Below are positions 42,849-52,792 of a stretch of 64,000 nucleotides of DNA, in pieces. The notes beneath the pieces were generated by a model. The model had not been told where the DNA came from. It searched no databases and saw only the letters and a list, made by a program, of their open reading frames with translations. The DNA is from Oscillospiraceae bacterium. GTDB taxonomy: Bacteria > Bacillota > Clostridia > Oscillospirales > Ruminococcaceae. Both the position numbers and the translations under genes were made by a program. Where the stretch lies: contig JAFUWN010000102.1 in the NCBI GenBank assembly GCA_017483465.1, positions 1 through 64,000 on the forward strand. Direction: 5' to 3'. Numbering within the stretch: the stretch's first letter is position 1; every line of letters begins with the position of its first letter.

Positions 42849-45299
42849 TTATTCATATTTGAGTTGTGCGGCTATGTTCATTTTTCTGAGTGCTTTTATG
42901 GGGAACAGTGCTGAAAGCGTAAACACTATCCACATCAGCAGACCGAGCAGCAGACTGCTGCCGATATTCATGTGTATCGGGATTGTTATCATAAGCCCGT
43001 CAAGAAGATTCATAAATATTCTGTACATAAACATTGAGAGCGGAACTGCTGTGATCAGTGCGGCTCCGGAGGCAAAAGCACTTTCTGCCAGAAACATTTT
43101 CGACAATCTGCCTCTTGTCAGAGCCGTGGACATCAGTACGGCACATTCACGCTTTCTGCCTTCAAAACCTATCAGACAATTGCTGACTACCCCAATAAAA
43201 GTGATACCCAATGCAAGCATTATGACAGCATCAATGATTATCATAATACTGGCACTGCCCTGTTTTGTGCTCTCGACAGCTTCTTCATAGGTCTGTATTT
43301 CTGTAATTCTATCCGCAGAATGATTTTTAATCACTGCTCCGACTGTTTCGGGATCACTGCAATCGAGATAGATATTGGACGGAATATCCTTGTAAAGCTC
43401 TTTAAATAAGGCTTCAGATATGACAAGTGTCGTACCGACAGAATTTTCATAGTCAGTCAGTGCAATGCTTCTGACCGTCAGTTTCTTTACAGAAGGCATA
43501 AAGCCTTCTGCTCTGAATGTGATTTCGATCGTATCTCCATCATGCAGACTGTATTTCCGGGCAAGCCCTTTACTGATAACAATCTCATCATATCCGAGAT
43601 TATCAGGAATGCCCTCAACACCATGATAAAATCTATATCCGCCTTCTTTCCAGCCGTATATCGGAACACCGTTCGGCATGGATTCTCCGTTGATTTCTAT
43701 CACATCATTTTTGAAATAACCGTATTCTGTGCCGCTTACGCCTTCAATATCCTCAATATAGGAAAAGAATGTTTTATCAGCAGAATCATTTGTTACAATA
43801 CTGAGTGAAGCAGAACTGTTTTCATGAGCATAAAATGCACTCATTGACGATGCAAAGCCATACACTACGATGCAGACCGCAGCTGCCGTAAAACACAGTA
43901 CAGCACTGCCGACTGTACTCTTTTTTTCTCCTGCTTCGACTGCCGCAAGCCTTGCAACAGGCATATTCTGCTTATCGAAAATTTTTACTAAAATCCTGGA
44001 AATCAATCGCAGAAGATAGGGAAATAACAGTGCTGCACTCACCGCCGTGCTGACAAAACACAGCAGTCCGCCGAAAAAGTTCTTTGAACAGAAAGCTGTC
44101 ACACAGGCAGTCACTGCAAGAATGATACCTGCAATTGTGGAAATTTTACTGTATTGATACTGTGTATCTTTATTGGAGAAAATAATATCTCTGATAGAAG
44201 TTTTTACCGCTGACAGAATTTCTTTTATCGGGCAAAGACATTCTAACAAGATACAGAACAGGATAACTCCGAAGACAGCTTTCAGATTGATACTACCAAA
44301 ATCCGCCCGTCCGGAAAGCATTGTCCTGAAAAATAAAGGTCTTATCAGTCCATAAACGGCAATCCCCACAAGTGAACCTGTGATACCATAGGCGATATTT
44401 TCTCCAAGCAGTACTGTATAGGTCAGCTCTGACGAAATTCCAAGACTTCTGAAAGTGCCTGTTACGGGCATTTTTTCTGTAATAATCCGCTGTGAAGCCG
44501 ATACTGTTACAAATATCACCAGCATCAGACAAACCGCAAACAGTACTGTGAAAACTCTCGTGATATTTTCTATCATATTCTGTGTCTGCTCGTTTTCAAA
44601 GACAGCCTGTACATTGGCCGAGGGTGAATTTTCTGCAAGCATTTCGACTGCACTGCTGATTTTATTATCATCAGCAATATCTATGTAGACAAGCCTGATA
44701 CCCGGCATTTCTCCGCCATACAGATTTGCCATGGATTCAAGATTAATGACAATCGTATCACCGGAGCTGAACAATCCGACTGTACTGTCATAAAGTGCAC
44801 AGACAGTAAAATCAACCGGCTGTTTTTTATCATTATAGAGTGTGATAGTATCACCGACAGAATATCCGAATTCATCGGCAAAATCCTTGCTGACTGCCGC
44901 CTGCATACCGCCTATTTCAGCATCATCCGGAAGAACAGCCATAGTCTTTGCACTGTCGATATTCACACCATGAATACTGCATACTTTCTGAGTCAGCATA
45001 TCATAAGTACCGTCAATATGACGGGTGAAAACAGTTGAGCCTGTAGACATCGCAAGCACTGTACTTTCGGGAATGCCGTCTGCAAAACTTTCATCCAGAC
45101 TGTAAGCGGCACTGATGATAATATCCGCATTGCCGAGAGCCGCCGAAGAGGAAGATTTCACCGCAGATGCAAGAGACCCCGACATATCAAAGCAGAGCAT
45201 TGCCGCAAGACTACAGATACTGACACAGAACAGCAGCAGAAAAGTACGCATTTTATGTGCCCACATACTTTTGAGTGTATGCTTGATAATCAGTTCCAT
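42849..45299 (-). CDS. ABC transporter permease, FtsX/MacB-like, large
   Basis: The 816-residue protein has an N-terminal helix (about 15-38), a large extracellular domain, three helices around 255-370, two near 390-440, another extracellular part, and three C-terminal helices (about 690-800) with the FtsX pattern. Two FtsX repeats are present, as in the BceB-like and larger exporters. It follows the M13 peptidase gene by one base, showing close coupling. The cargo is unknown. Confidence 0.88.
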   Translation of the reverse strand: MELIIKHTLKSMWAHKMRTFLLLFCVSICSLAAMLCFDMSGSLASAVKSSSSAALGNADIIISAAYSLDESFADGIPESTVLAMSTGSTVFTRHIDGTYDMLTQKVCSIHGVNIDSAKTMAVLPDDAEIGGMQAAVSKDFADEFGYSVGDTITLYNDKKQPVDFTVCALYDSTVGLFSSGDTIVINLESMANLYGGEMPGIRLVYIDIADDNKISSAVEMLAENSPSANVQAVFENEQTQNMIENITRVFTVLFAVCLMLVIFVTVSASQRIITEKMPVTGTFRSLGISSELTYTVLLGENIAYGITGSLVGIAVYGLIRPLFFRTMLSGRADFGSINLKAVFGVILFCILLECLCPIKEILSAVKTSIRDIIFSNKDTQYQYSKISTIAGIILAVTACVTAFCSKNFFGGLLCFVSTAVSAALLFPYLLRLISRILVKIFDKQNMPVARLAAVEAGEKKSTVGSAVLCFTAAAVCIVVYGFASSMSAFYAHENSSASLSIVTNDSADKTFFSYIEDIEGVSGTEYGYFKNDVIEINGESMPNGVPIYGWKEGGYRFYHGVEGIPDNLGYDEIVISKGLARKYSLHDGDTIEITFRAEGFMPSVKKLTVRSIALTDYENSVGTTLVISEALFKELYKDIPSNIYLDCSDPETVGAVIKNHSADRITEIQTYEEAVESTKQGSASIMIIIDAVIMLALGITFIGVVSNCLIGFEGRKRECAVLMSTALTRGRLSKMFLAESAFASGAALITAVPLSMFMYRIFMNLLDGLMITIPIHMNIGSSLLLGLLMWIVFTLSALFPIKALRKMNIAAQLKYE

Positions 45300-45300
45300 T

Positions 45301-47307
45301 TTACCACCTGCTTACCCTTTCTTCAGGAGAATAATACATGCCGTCTCCCTCTTTCACATTGTAAAGCTTATAAAATGCATCACAAGAGGAAAGCACTGCA
45401 TTTACTCTTACTTTGCCGGGACTGTGTTCATCCGTTTCAAGAGATTCTATTGCATAGCTGTCGATTCTGGTTTCCGCCATGGTGACTGCATAATTTTCAA
45501 AGAAGTTTCTGAGCTGATTACTATCATCTTTCAGAATGTTTACGATACACTCTACAGAGCCTAAATCCGCATAGTTCTCGCCGCTGGTTTTTATGCCGTC
45601 CACATGATAAATATCAAGAACAGTATAGCCGCTGAAATATGTCTGCATTTTTTCGGCACGTTCTCTGAATGCCTGTCTGTCCGCTTCACTGAGCCAGTCA
45701 GGGGCATACTCGCCGTTTTCGTTATAATCCATACAAGTTGTATCAAAGCCGTGACCCATTTCATGTCCGATGATCCAGCCCAAACCGCCGAAATTCGTTC
45801 CTTCATCCGCATTCAGATCAAAGAACGGTGCGTGCATAATTGCCGCTGTAATGGTTACGGTATTATTAGGATTATAGCAGGCATTCACTTCAAACGATGC
45901 CATCCCCGGACGGTTCTTGTCAAATTTCGCACCGATATTTTTTACAGTATCATCATAAGACATTTCCCTGACAGCACGGAGTGTTTCTGGATAGCTGTCT
46001 TTTATCAGCTCCGCACGGGCAGGGTCAGTTTCAAGGGGAGTACTGTCCGGCAGAATAAACCGCATATTTTCAAGTTTTTTAAGCAGGGCTTTCCGACCGT
46101 TCTCCGTCAGCCAGTCTGCATCACTGATAAGTTCACGATAACTTTGTCTGAGCTGTTCGCACATTTCTTTCAAAGCTCTGTCCATTTCAGGTGTATAGTA
46201 TATTTCAGTATAAATATCACTTAATTCAAAATAAAACATTGTCGCAAGCTTCAGACATACTGCACTTTCCCGGTCTTCTGCCGTGCTGTATGCCGCAAGA
46301 CTTTCCGCTTCGGTGCTGAGAAACTCCATATTCGCATTGACAAGTTCAGAAATCAGGAGAGTTTTCCATTGCTCCAGATATTCATCTGTCAGCAGTGTGT
46401 TTATTTTTTCAAGCTGTTCTTTATCCTTGACATACCAGCCATGATAGGGATTTTCATCAAGTCCGAAAAATAATTTTATGATACTTTCATCAAGATGGGA
46501 GAAAACCTGATTCATTTCCTCCTCGGTGACAAACGTAAAAGCTGCAAAGGGATTTTCCGATTTTCCTGCTGAAAAGTCAGTGCTATGAGCAATCTCCAGT
46601 GCAAGACAAACTGCATGAGCTGCTTTGCTGTCGGCAGTATTTTTATCATACCCGACGGCCATCAGCATATTTCTGATATTGTTTTTCATGCTGATACAAT
46701 CATCATCACTGTCGGAAATAGTTTCATATTCTGCACCGCACATACCACGGCTCTGATCAATCATCAGAGCATATTCCCCTGACTTGAAATAATCCTGCTT
46801 TACAAGCGGTGTGAACGGAGGATTTGCACCGTAAGAACGATACAATTCAGCCCATAGCTTCATTAGTTTCTGCATATTTTCCGCATTCTCTATCTCGTGA
46901 CACAGACCGGATATTTCCAGCATAACTGTCGCATTATCTTCAAAATTCATTGCCTGGGAACAGATTTCTTTCAGGAGATATTCTGTACTGCCCGGCTCAT
47001 ATGTTTCGTTTCCTTCGGTGATATTTTTAATCAGACTGAACACTTCCTGAACGGTTTCGGCATCGATTTCTTCAAATGTACCGAAGGTCATTTCTCCGTA
47101 TGCAGGCACAGTTTCAAGCAGTCGCCGGGCATTGACAGAGCCGTAAAAATCTTCCTGCGGACGGATAGCGGATATATCTATTGTTTCAGTCTTTGCAGAT
47201 ACAGATACAGTTTCTTCCTTTATGCTTTCGGAAGTACAGCCGCATACTATCACTGCTGTGACAGCGACTGCACTCAGGAGTGCTGTCAGTCTCTGGATTC
47301 GCTTCAC
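45301..47307 (-). CDS. M13 family zinc metallopeptidase, lipoprotein (PepO/neprilysin-like)
   Basis: The 668-residue protein starts with a lipoprotein signal peptide ending VCGCTSES. It has the N-terminal M13 lid domain, VNACYNPNNTVTITAAI, the zinc motif IIGHEMGHGFD and the downstream ENYADLGSVE that holds the third ligand. The C-terminus ends in an RVSRW tail like the CxxW tails of the family. M13 enzymes cleave small extracellular peptides. Being first in a unit with a two-component system and exporter suggests that it processes or removes the exported or sensed peptide. A minus-strand promoter (TTGTTC, 17 nt, TATAAT) lies near 47357-47385. Confidence 0.9.
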   Translation of the reverse strand: MKRIQRLTALLSAVAVTAVIVCGCTSESIKEETVSVSAKTETIDISAIRPQEDFYGSVNARRLLETVPAYGEMTFGTFEEIDAETVQEVFSLIKNITEGNETYEPGSTEYLLKEICSQAMNFEDNATVMLEISGLCHEIENAENMQKLMKLWAELYRSYGANPPFTPLVKQDYFKSGEYALMIDQSRGMCGAEYETISDSDDDCISMKNNIRNMLMAVGYDKNTADSKAAHAVCLALEIAHSTDFSAGKSENPFAAFTFVTEEEMNQVFSHLDESIIKLFFGLDENPYHGWYVKDKEQLEKINTLLTDEYLEQWKTLLISELVNANMEFLSTEAESLAAYSTAEDRESAVCLKLATMFYFELSDIYTEIYYTPEMDRALKEMCEQLRQSYRELISDADWLTENGRKALLKKLENMRFILPDSTPLETDPARAELIKDSYPETLRAVREMSYDDTVKNIGAKFDKNRPGMASFEVNACYNPNNTVTITAAIMHAPFFDLNADEGTNFGGLGWIIGHEMGHGFDTTCMDYNENGEYAPDWLSEADRQAFRERAEKMQTYFSGYTVLDIYHVDGIKTSGENYADLGSVECIVNILKDDSNQLRNFFENYAVTMAETRIDSYAIESLETDEHSPGKVRVNAVLSSCDAFYKLYNVKEGDGMYYSPEERVSRW

Positions 47308-47498
47308 TTTTCAAACACCTCTCTGATAATTTTTTCATCTGACATGCTATATTATATTACCTGCCTCTTAACTGAACAATTGAAAAACATTAACGGAACA
47401 TTAAAATATTAGCTGTATGATAAAAAGTTATAAATTTATATTGACAAGTCGCATAAAATATAGTGAAAATTACATTAAAAAAATATCATATTTTTATA

Positions 47499-47527
47499 TT
47501 GACAATCTGTATAAAATATGTTAAAAT
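47499..47527 (+). promoter_or_regulatory. Promoter of the PL11 gene, with an upstream near-copy
   Basis: TTGACA (47499-47504), 17 nt, TAAAAT (47522-47527). The same arrangement appears 58 bp upstream with TTGACA at 47441-47446 and TGAAAA in place of the -10, within a direct repeat. Confidence 0.7.
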
Positions 47528-47594
47528 TTACTTATATAAAAGATATGAACAGAATAGAATTGTTTATCAATTCATTTTCAGGGGGAATTTTTGT

Positions 47595-50171
47595 ATGAAA
47601 TATTTATCCAGTCGCTTTGCAGGGATTTTCCTTGCAACAGGGATGATTTTGTCATCCGCTTCCGGTATAATTCCGGAACAGCACAGTTTTCACGCTCATG
47701 CCGAAGAAAAAACATATTACTACGGCGATCTTGACGGTGACGAAAAACTGACAGTCTTTGATTTGGTGCTGATGAAAAAAGGCTGTCTGAATCCGGACAG
47801 CCTGACCGATTTGCAGAAAGCTCTCTGTGATGTCAGCAAAAATGATACATTCGATACAGAAGATATTCGTTTATTACAGGACTATCTGCATGTCAGAATC
47901 AAGGGCTTCCCGTCAGGAGCAGTCTACACACCGCCTAAGTCACAGGAAAATGTCTATAACGGACAAAAAATACTTACCGGAAGCAGAATGTATGAATATC
48001 TCGACCGTGGAACATACGCTGTCAGTGCCGGAAATTCGGTATTTATCTCATGGAGACTGCTTGCAAGTGATGAAGCGGATATCGGCTTCAATGTGTACCG
48101 CACCACAAACGGCGAGACTGTAAAACTGAATGATACACCTGTCACAGGCGGTACGAATTATACAGATACCACTGCGGATATGAGTCAGGACAATACTTAC
48201 TATGTCACAACAGTTTACAATGATGTCGAAACGCCTACAGACGGTGAATTCACATTGAAACCCGGTGCATTTGTCGCCGGAGACAAGAATAATGCCGGCT
48301 CTGCACAGATTATTCCGATTCAAGAAGGCGGTACTATCCATTTTGTATGGGTAGGCGACTTTAACGGCGATGGTGCTTATGATTTCCTTGTTGACCGCTG
48401 TACAGATGATCATCAGAAACTCGAAGCCTATCTGAATGACGGCACTTATCTCTGGACACTTGATCTCGGTGTGAACAGCGAAAATAAGAATAATATTTCT
48501 CCCGGTGCATCCACAATAGATGTCGGTATGTGGGACGGTGCAACAGTCTATGACATTGACTGTGACGGCACAGCAGAAGTTCTGGTTCGTATCGCAGATG
48601 GTGTCACCTTCGGCAACGGCAAGACATTTTCCAATAATTCCGGCGGAAACGGACAGGCAATTGCTGTGATCAACGGCATGACAGGTACACTCGAAACCTC
48701 AGTCAATCTTCCACAGGATTATATGAGCGTAGGGCCTATGGCTTGTATGATGGAAGTCGGCTATCTGGACGGCGTACATCCGAGCCTTGTCTGCTGGCTG
48801 AAAAATCGAAATTCTGATAAGAGTTTCAACAGCCTGATGGTCGCCTATGGCTATGCCGGCGGTGACAGCTTTAAACAGCTCTGGAAGTATGATGCGAAAG
48901 ATATGGGCGGTGCAGAAGCCCATCAATTCCGTGTTGAAGATGTAGATTATGACGGTAAAGATGAAGTTCTTCATATGGGCTATGCTCTGAACGGTGACGG
49001 AACACTCCGTTATCAGGTCAAAGATGTCGTTCACGGCGACCGCTGGCATGTGACTGCATTCTCCAATGCAGACAACGGAAAAGAAATGATCGGCTACGGT
49101 GTACAGCAGAGAAATCCCAATACACTGCTTGAATATATTTATAATGCTTCTACAGGGAAACTGCTCTGGACAAATTACGGCGGTGACGGTTCTGTAGATA
49201 TCGGACGTGGTGACATCGGCGATGTTGATCCGACTCATGAAGGCTATGAAGTCTGGTCATTCCAGGGCATGTATGATAAAGACGGCAATAAAATCAGTGA
49301 TACAAACGCTTATCCGTCATTAAAGCTCTACTGGGACGGCGATTTACTCTCTGAATCTTACAATGACAGCAAAATCGAAAAATGGAACTATGAGAGTCAA
49401 TCTGTCAGCCGTCTTGCGACAACATGGAAAATCACAGACTGTTCCTCCAGTGACAGAGGTGCTCCGATGTTCTATGGTGATATTCTCGGTGACTGGCGTG
49501 AAGAAATCATCTGTACCGGATATGATTATGCAAGTCTGGTTATCATTTCCACAACAATTCCGACGGATTACAGATTCAACACTTTTGCACAAGACCCTGC
49601 TTATCGTAACGATATGACTTCTAAAGGCTATGTACAGTCCAATATGCTCAGTTATTATTTCGGAACGGATATGGATACTCCGTCACAGCCGGATATTAAT
49701 ATTATCGGTCAGGTGGCTCTTGAAGAAAATGCAGTATATGCTGTCAGAAATGTCAACAGCGGCCGCTGTCTGGATGTATACAAATCCAGTTCCGCTGACG
49801 GTACAAATGTACAGCAGTACAGTACCGTTGCAAGCAAAGCAGGCAATACCTGGACAGTCAAGAAATCGGATGACGGGTATTATTATATCATTTCTCAGCT
49901 CTCCAACGGAACAACCGGCTACTTGACAGTAGCAAACGGTGAGAATAAAGACGGTACAAATATAGAAATCTCTTCATTCAAAGGGGGTGACTCACAGAAG
50001 TTCAAGCTGAAACGCAATTCTGATGGTTCTTATATGATACTGACAAAAGTTTCCGGTGAAAAACGCTGTGTGGAAGTCATTAATGCTGAAACAGGTGCAG
50101 GAGCAAATGTTCAGCAGTGGGTACTGACAGGCAGCACCTGTCAGAACTGGAAGTTCGAGAAAACAGAATAA
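47595..50171 (+). CDS. Dockerin-bearing rhamnogalacturonan lyase (PL11) with C-terminal ricin-type CBM13
   Basis: From the ATG at 47595 (AGGGGGAA ribosome binding site) the protein has 858 residues with a signal peptide of about 36. An N-terminal type I dockerin (about 40-105) has a clear first calcium loop DLDGDEKLTVFD and a weaker second loop. The PL11 eight-blade propeller (about 135-715) shows VAGDKNNAGSA, HFVWVGDFNGDGAYDF, WDGATVYDIDCDG, GDRWHVTAF and GDILGDWREEII. A beta-trefoil CBM13 with QW repeats (about 725-858) closes it. PL11 enzymes cleave rhamnogalacturonan I of pectin. It lies on the mobile island and is the only carbohydrate enzyme there. Confidence 0.92.
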   Translation: MKYLSSRFAGIFLATGMILSSASGIIPEQHSFHAHAEEKTYYYGDLDGDEKLTVFDLVLMKKGCLNPDSLTDLQKALCDVSKNDTFDTEDIRLLQDYLHVRIKGFPSGAVYTPPKSQENVYNGQKILTGSRMYEYLDRGTYAVSAGNSVFISWRLLASDEADIGFNVYRTTNGETVKLNDTPVTGGTNYTDTTADMSQDNTYYVTTVYNDVETPTDGEFTLKPGAFVAGDKNNAGSAQIIPIQEGGTIHFVWVGDFNGDGAYDFLVDRCTDDHQKLEAYLNDGTYLWTLDLGVNSENKNNISPGASTIDVGMWDGATVYDIDCDGTAEVLVRIADGVTFGNGKTFSNNSGGNGQAIAVINGMTGTLETSVNLPQDYMSVGPMACMMEVGYLDGVHPSLVCWLKNRNSDKSFNSLMVAYGYAGGDSFKQLWKYDAKDMGGAEAHQFRVEDVDYDGKDEVLHMGYALNGDGTLRYQVKDVVHGDRWHVTAFSNADNGKEMIGYGVQQRNPNTLLEYIYNASTGKLLWTNYGGDGSVDIGRGDIGDVDPTHEGYEVWSFQGMYDKDGNKISDTNAYPSLKLYWDGDLLSESYNDSKIEKWNYESQSVSRLATTWKITDCSSSDRGAPMFYGDILGDWREEIICTGYDYASLVIISTTIPTDYRFNTFAQDPAYRNDMTSKGYVQSNMLSYYFGTDMDTPSQPDINIIGQVALEENAVYAVRNVNSGRCLDVYKSSSADGTNVQQYSTVASKAGNTWTVKKSDDGYYYIISQLSNGTTGYLTVANGENKDGTNIEISSFKGGDSQKFKLKRNSDGSYMILTKVSGEKRCVEVINAETGAGANVQQWVLTGSTCQNWKFEKTE

Positions 50172-50190
50172 TTTATATATAAAATAAAAA

Positions 50191-50219
50191 AATCGCTCTG
50201 CTGTAACTGCGGAGCGATT
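50191..50219 (+). terminator. Terminator after the PL11 gene
   Basis: AATCGCTC and GAGCGATT form an 8-bp stem extended by A/T runs on both sides (AAAAAA and TTTTTT), so it may work in both directions. Confidence 0.85.
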
Positions 50220-50305
50220 TTTTATTTCTAATCAATCCAAAACCGGATATGTCAAATCATAATATTTCAGAATCCGGCATACGATTCACAGAAAGGAGAA
50301 TTATC

Positions 50306-50431
50306 ATGAAAGATAAACTTCATATTAAGAATACGTTCAAAACTACAGATTCGGAACTGCTCAAAAAGACAGTTACTGCAAAAGTTGAAAAAATCATCAA
50401 TACACAGAGGTGTGATCAATGCCGAAAGTAG
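50306..50431 (+). CDS. Small protein (41 residues) leading the recombinase gene
   Basis: An ATG at 50306 follows GAAAGGAG and gives a 41-residue charged helical peptide (MKDKLHIKNTFKTTDSE start, RCDQCRK end with a CxxC). It overlaps the recombinase start by 13 nt, so they are coupled. Small proteins in this place in serine-recombinase elements include TnpW-like or excision-helper peptides; whether this one acts that way is unknown. A longer reading upstream lacks a ribosome binding site. Confidence 0.6.
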   Translation: MKDKLHIKNTFKTTDSELLKKTVTAKVEKIINTQRCDQCRK

Positions 50432-51975
50432 GTATCTATTGTCGTCTGTCTATCGAGGACAGAGGCAAGTTAAAATGTGATGACAGTCAGAGCATTCAGA
50501 ATCAGAAAGCTATGCTCCGGGAATACTGCAAAGAACGCAGCTGGGAAATCTATGACATCTATTGTGATGACGGCTACAGCGGAATTGACCGCAATCGTCC
50601 TGAATTTAACAGATTACTGCATGACTGCGAAACAGGAAAAATTAATATCGTCCTCTGTAAAGATCAGTCAAGATTTTCCAGAGATATTGTCGTGATCGAG
50701 CAGATGATCAATGATAAGTTCCTTGAATGGGGAATTCGGTTCATCGGCATTGCTGACAATGCCGATACAGACAGTGAAAGCTATAGTACAATGCGATTAT
50801 TTACAAGTGCCTATAACGAAATGTATGTCAAAGATATTTCCGCTAAGATTCGACGGACACTCGCCTATAAACGGGAACAGGGTCAGTTTATCGGTTCTTT
50901 TGCACCTTACGGATATGCGATTGACCCGAAAGATAAGCATCATCTTGTCATTGACTCGGAAACCGCACCAGTCGTAAAACAGATTTTCTCTATGTATATT
51001 GAAGGAAACGGCTATCGGAAAATTGTCAGAACGCTGAATGACCAACATATTGTCAGTCCCAGTGAATACAAACATCAGAAAGGCTCAAATTATGTAAACA
51101 GCAATGCTGATGCCAGTCATGCCAAAGGCTTATGGACACAGTCAACGATTGCGAAGATACTGACCAATGAAATGTATATCGGTACACTTGTACAGGGAAA
51201 ATCGCATCATATCAGCTATAAAAATAAGAAACGGAAAAAAGTCAGCCGGAATGACTGGATCCGGATTCCGGATGCTCATGAAGCTGTTATAGACTTGGAA
51301 ACATGGACAAGAACGCAGGAACGTCTTCACAGTAATACCAGAGTCGGAAAACGTTCACAGAAACTTTCTCCGCTTTCCGGAAAAGTGAAATGTGCCGTCT
51401 GCAAACGGCCTATGAAACGGAATATATATTATAATAAGGCTAAGACAATCAAATATTATGGGCTTCAATGCACTACTTATAAAACCGGAGCGATGAACTG
51501 TCCGAATCAGAAGACAATCAGCGGTCTGATGCTGGAGCAGAAAATTCTTGATGAACTGAATCATATCATAGAAAGCTGCTGTCAGCCGGATGAAATTCAG
51601 CTGACTGATATTCATCAGAAACAGATTGCCGATCTCAAAAAGCAGCTTTCTGCTCTGGAAGAACGTCATAACTCAGCCAGAAACCGATTACTCTCCATGT
51701 ATAAAGATAAGCTTGACGGCAATATCTCCGATGAAGATTATGTACTGTTCCGTGAAAATCTGACGATCGAAGAGCAAACTATTTCCGGGCAGATAGATGA
51801 GATTAAACAGCAGATTGAAGATTCTCATAAACGTCTGGAAAATGCAGAGAGTCAGAAATATATTCACTTCGACCATCTTGACCGCAATATTGCTGATGAA
51901 TTTATTGATATGATAGAAATCGGCATGGTCAGCGAAACAGGTGAACGTGAGGTACATATCTACTGGAAATTATAA
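50419..51975 (+). CDS. Large serine recombinase (site-specific integrase)
   Basis: The 518-residue protein has an N-terminal resolvase domain (about 3-150) with the catalytic Ser in YCRLSIED and the arginines of LCKDQSRFSRD. A recombinase domain (about 165-285) carries SFAPYGYAID. A zinc ribbon (about 310-370) has KCAVCKRPM and the later CTTYKTGAMNC cysteine pair. A coiled-coil segment (about 385-470) precedes a C-terminal piece. This is the full layout of integrases that move elements through attP and attB sites, and it is the likely agent of the island insertion into the amidase gene. Confidence 0.93.
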   Translation: MPKVGIYCRLSIEDRGKLKCDDSQSIQNQKAMLREYCKERSWEIYDIYCDDGYSGIDRNRPEFNRLLHDCETGKINIVLCKDQSRFSRDIVVIEQMINDKFLEWGIRFIGIADNADTDSESYSTMRLFTSAYNEMYVKDISAKIRRTLAYKREQGQFIGSFAPYGYAIDPKDKHHLVIDSETAPVVKQIFSMYIEGNGYRKIVRTLNDQHIVSPSEYKHQKGSNYVNSNADASHAKGLWTQSTIAKILTNEMYIGTLVQGKSHHISYKNKKRKKVSRNDWIRIPDAHEAVIDLETWTRTQERLHSNTRVGKRSQKLSPLSGKVKCAVCKRPMKRNIYYNKAKTIKYYGLQCTTYKTGAMNCPNQKTISGLMLEQKILDELNHIIESCCQPDEIQLTDIHQKQIADLKKQLSALEERHNSARNRLLSMYKDKLDGNISDEDYVLFRENLTIEEQTISGQIDEIKQQIEDSHKRLENAESQKYIHFDHLDRNIADEFIDMIEIGMVSETGEREVHIYWKL

Positions 51976-51983
51976 AGAAATTT

Positions 51984-52012
51984 ATCCCTGTTCTCATTTT
52001 AAGAACAGGGAT
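51984..52012. terminator. Terminator between the recombinase and the ABC importer genes
   Basis: ATCCCTGTTCT and AGAACAGGGAT form an 11-bp stem with a 7-nt loop, then TTTTTG. It serves the + strand recombinase and lies just after the stop of the convergent ABC gene. Confidence 0.88.
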
Positions 52013-52018
52013 TTTTGA

Positions 52019-52792
52019 TTAAATAATATATTCAATTTTATTATCCGGTTTCATGTTAAACAGCTGGAAAATCTTATCACGCACTTGCAGGAAATCACCG
52101 CTGGTACGATCACGATGCTGTCCGAGCGGCACTTCATACACACATTTCAGCTTGCCCGGATTCGGTGTAAGAATCACAATTCTGTCTGCCAGATAGACAG
52201 CTTCCTCAATATCATGCGTAACAAAAATGATAGTCTTTTTTTCCTCACGGGAGATTTTCAGAATATCATCCTGTAATTTCATACGGGTAATGGCATCGAG
52301 TGCACCGAACGGCTCATCCATGAATACAATCTCCGGATCAACGGCAAGTGCCCTTGCAATTGACACTCTTTGCTGCATACCGCCGAAAAGCTGACGGGGA
52401 TGTACTTTCTTAAAATTGGAAAGTCCGACAAGATCGATATACTTTTCTGCGATTTCCGCACGTTTCTCTTTCGGGATTTTTTTCTGCTCCAGACCCAGTT
52501 CCACATTTTTCTGAACGCTCCGCCACGGCAGAAGCCCGTAATTCTGGAAAATTGTCACATACTTTGTGGAGGGTGCTTTCACTTCCTGTCCGTCGATGGC
52601 AATACTTCCTTTAGTCACAAGGTCAAATCCTGCCATTGCATTGAGTAAAGTACTCTTTCCGCATCCGGAAGGGCCTAATAAACAGATAAATTCGCCTTTC
52701 TCGATATTCAGTGTAATATCTTCAAATGCCGTGAACAGTTTATCTTTCTGCAAAAAAGTTTTACTTGCTTCTTTGACTTCGATAAAGCTCAT
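52019..52792 (-). CDS. ABC importer ATP-binding protein, NitT/TauT (SsuB-like) type
   Basis: With the start at 52792 the product has 257 residues. Walker A is GPSGCGKST, the signature is LFGGMQQRVSIARA (a Phe replaces the usual Ser in LSGG), and Walker B is IVFMDEPFGALDA with a later IFVTHDIEEAV. These fit SsuB/TauB/NrtD-type ATPases. It overlaps the permease gene by 4 bp. It is the last gene of the CODH-ABC unit. Confidence 0.9.
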   Translation of the reverse strand: MSFIEVKEASKTFLQKDKLFTAFEDITLNIEKGEFICLLGPSGCGKSTLLNAMAGFDLVTKGSIAIDGQEVKAPSTKYVTIFQNYGLLPWRSVQKNVELGLEQKKIPKEKRAEIAEKYIDLVGLSNFKKVHPRQLFGGMQQRVSIARALAVDPEIVFMDEPFGALDAITRMKLQDDILKISREEKKTIIFVTHDIEEAVYLADRIVILTPNPGKLKCVYEVPLGQHRDRTSGDFLQVRDKIFQLFNMKPDNKIEYII

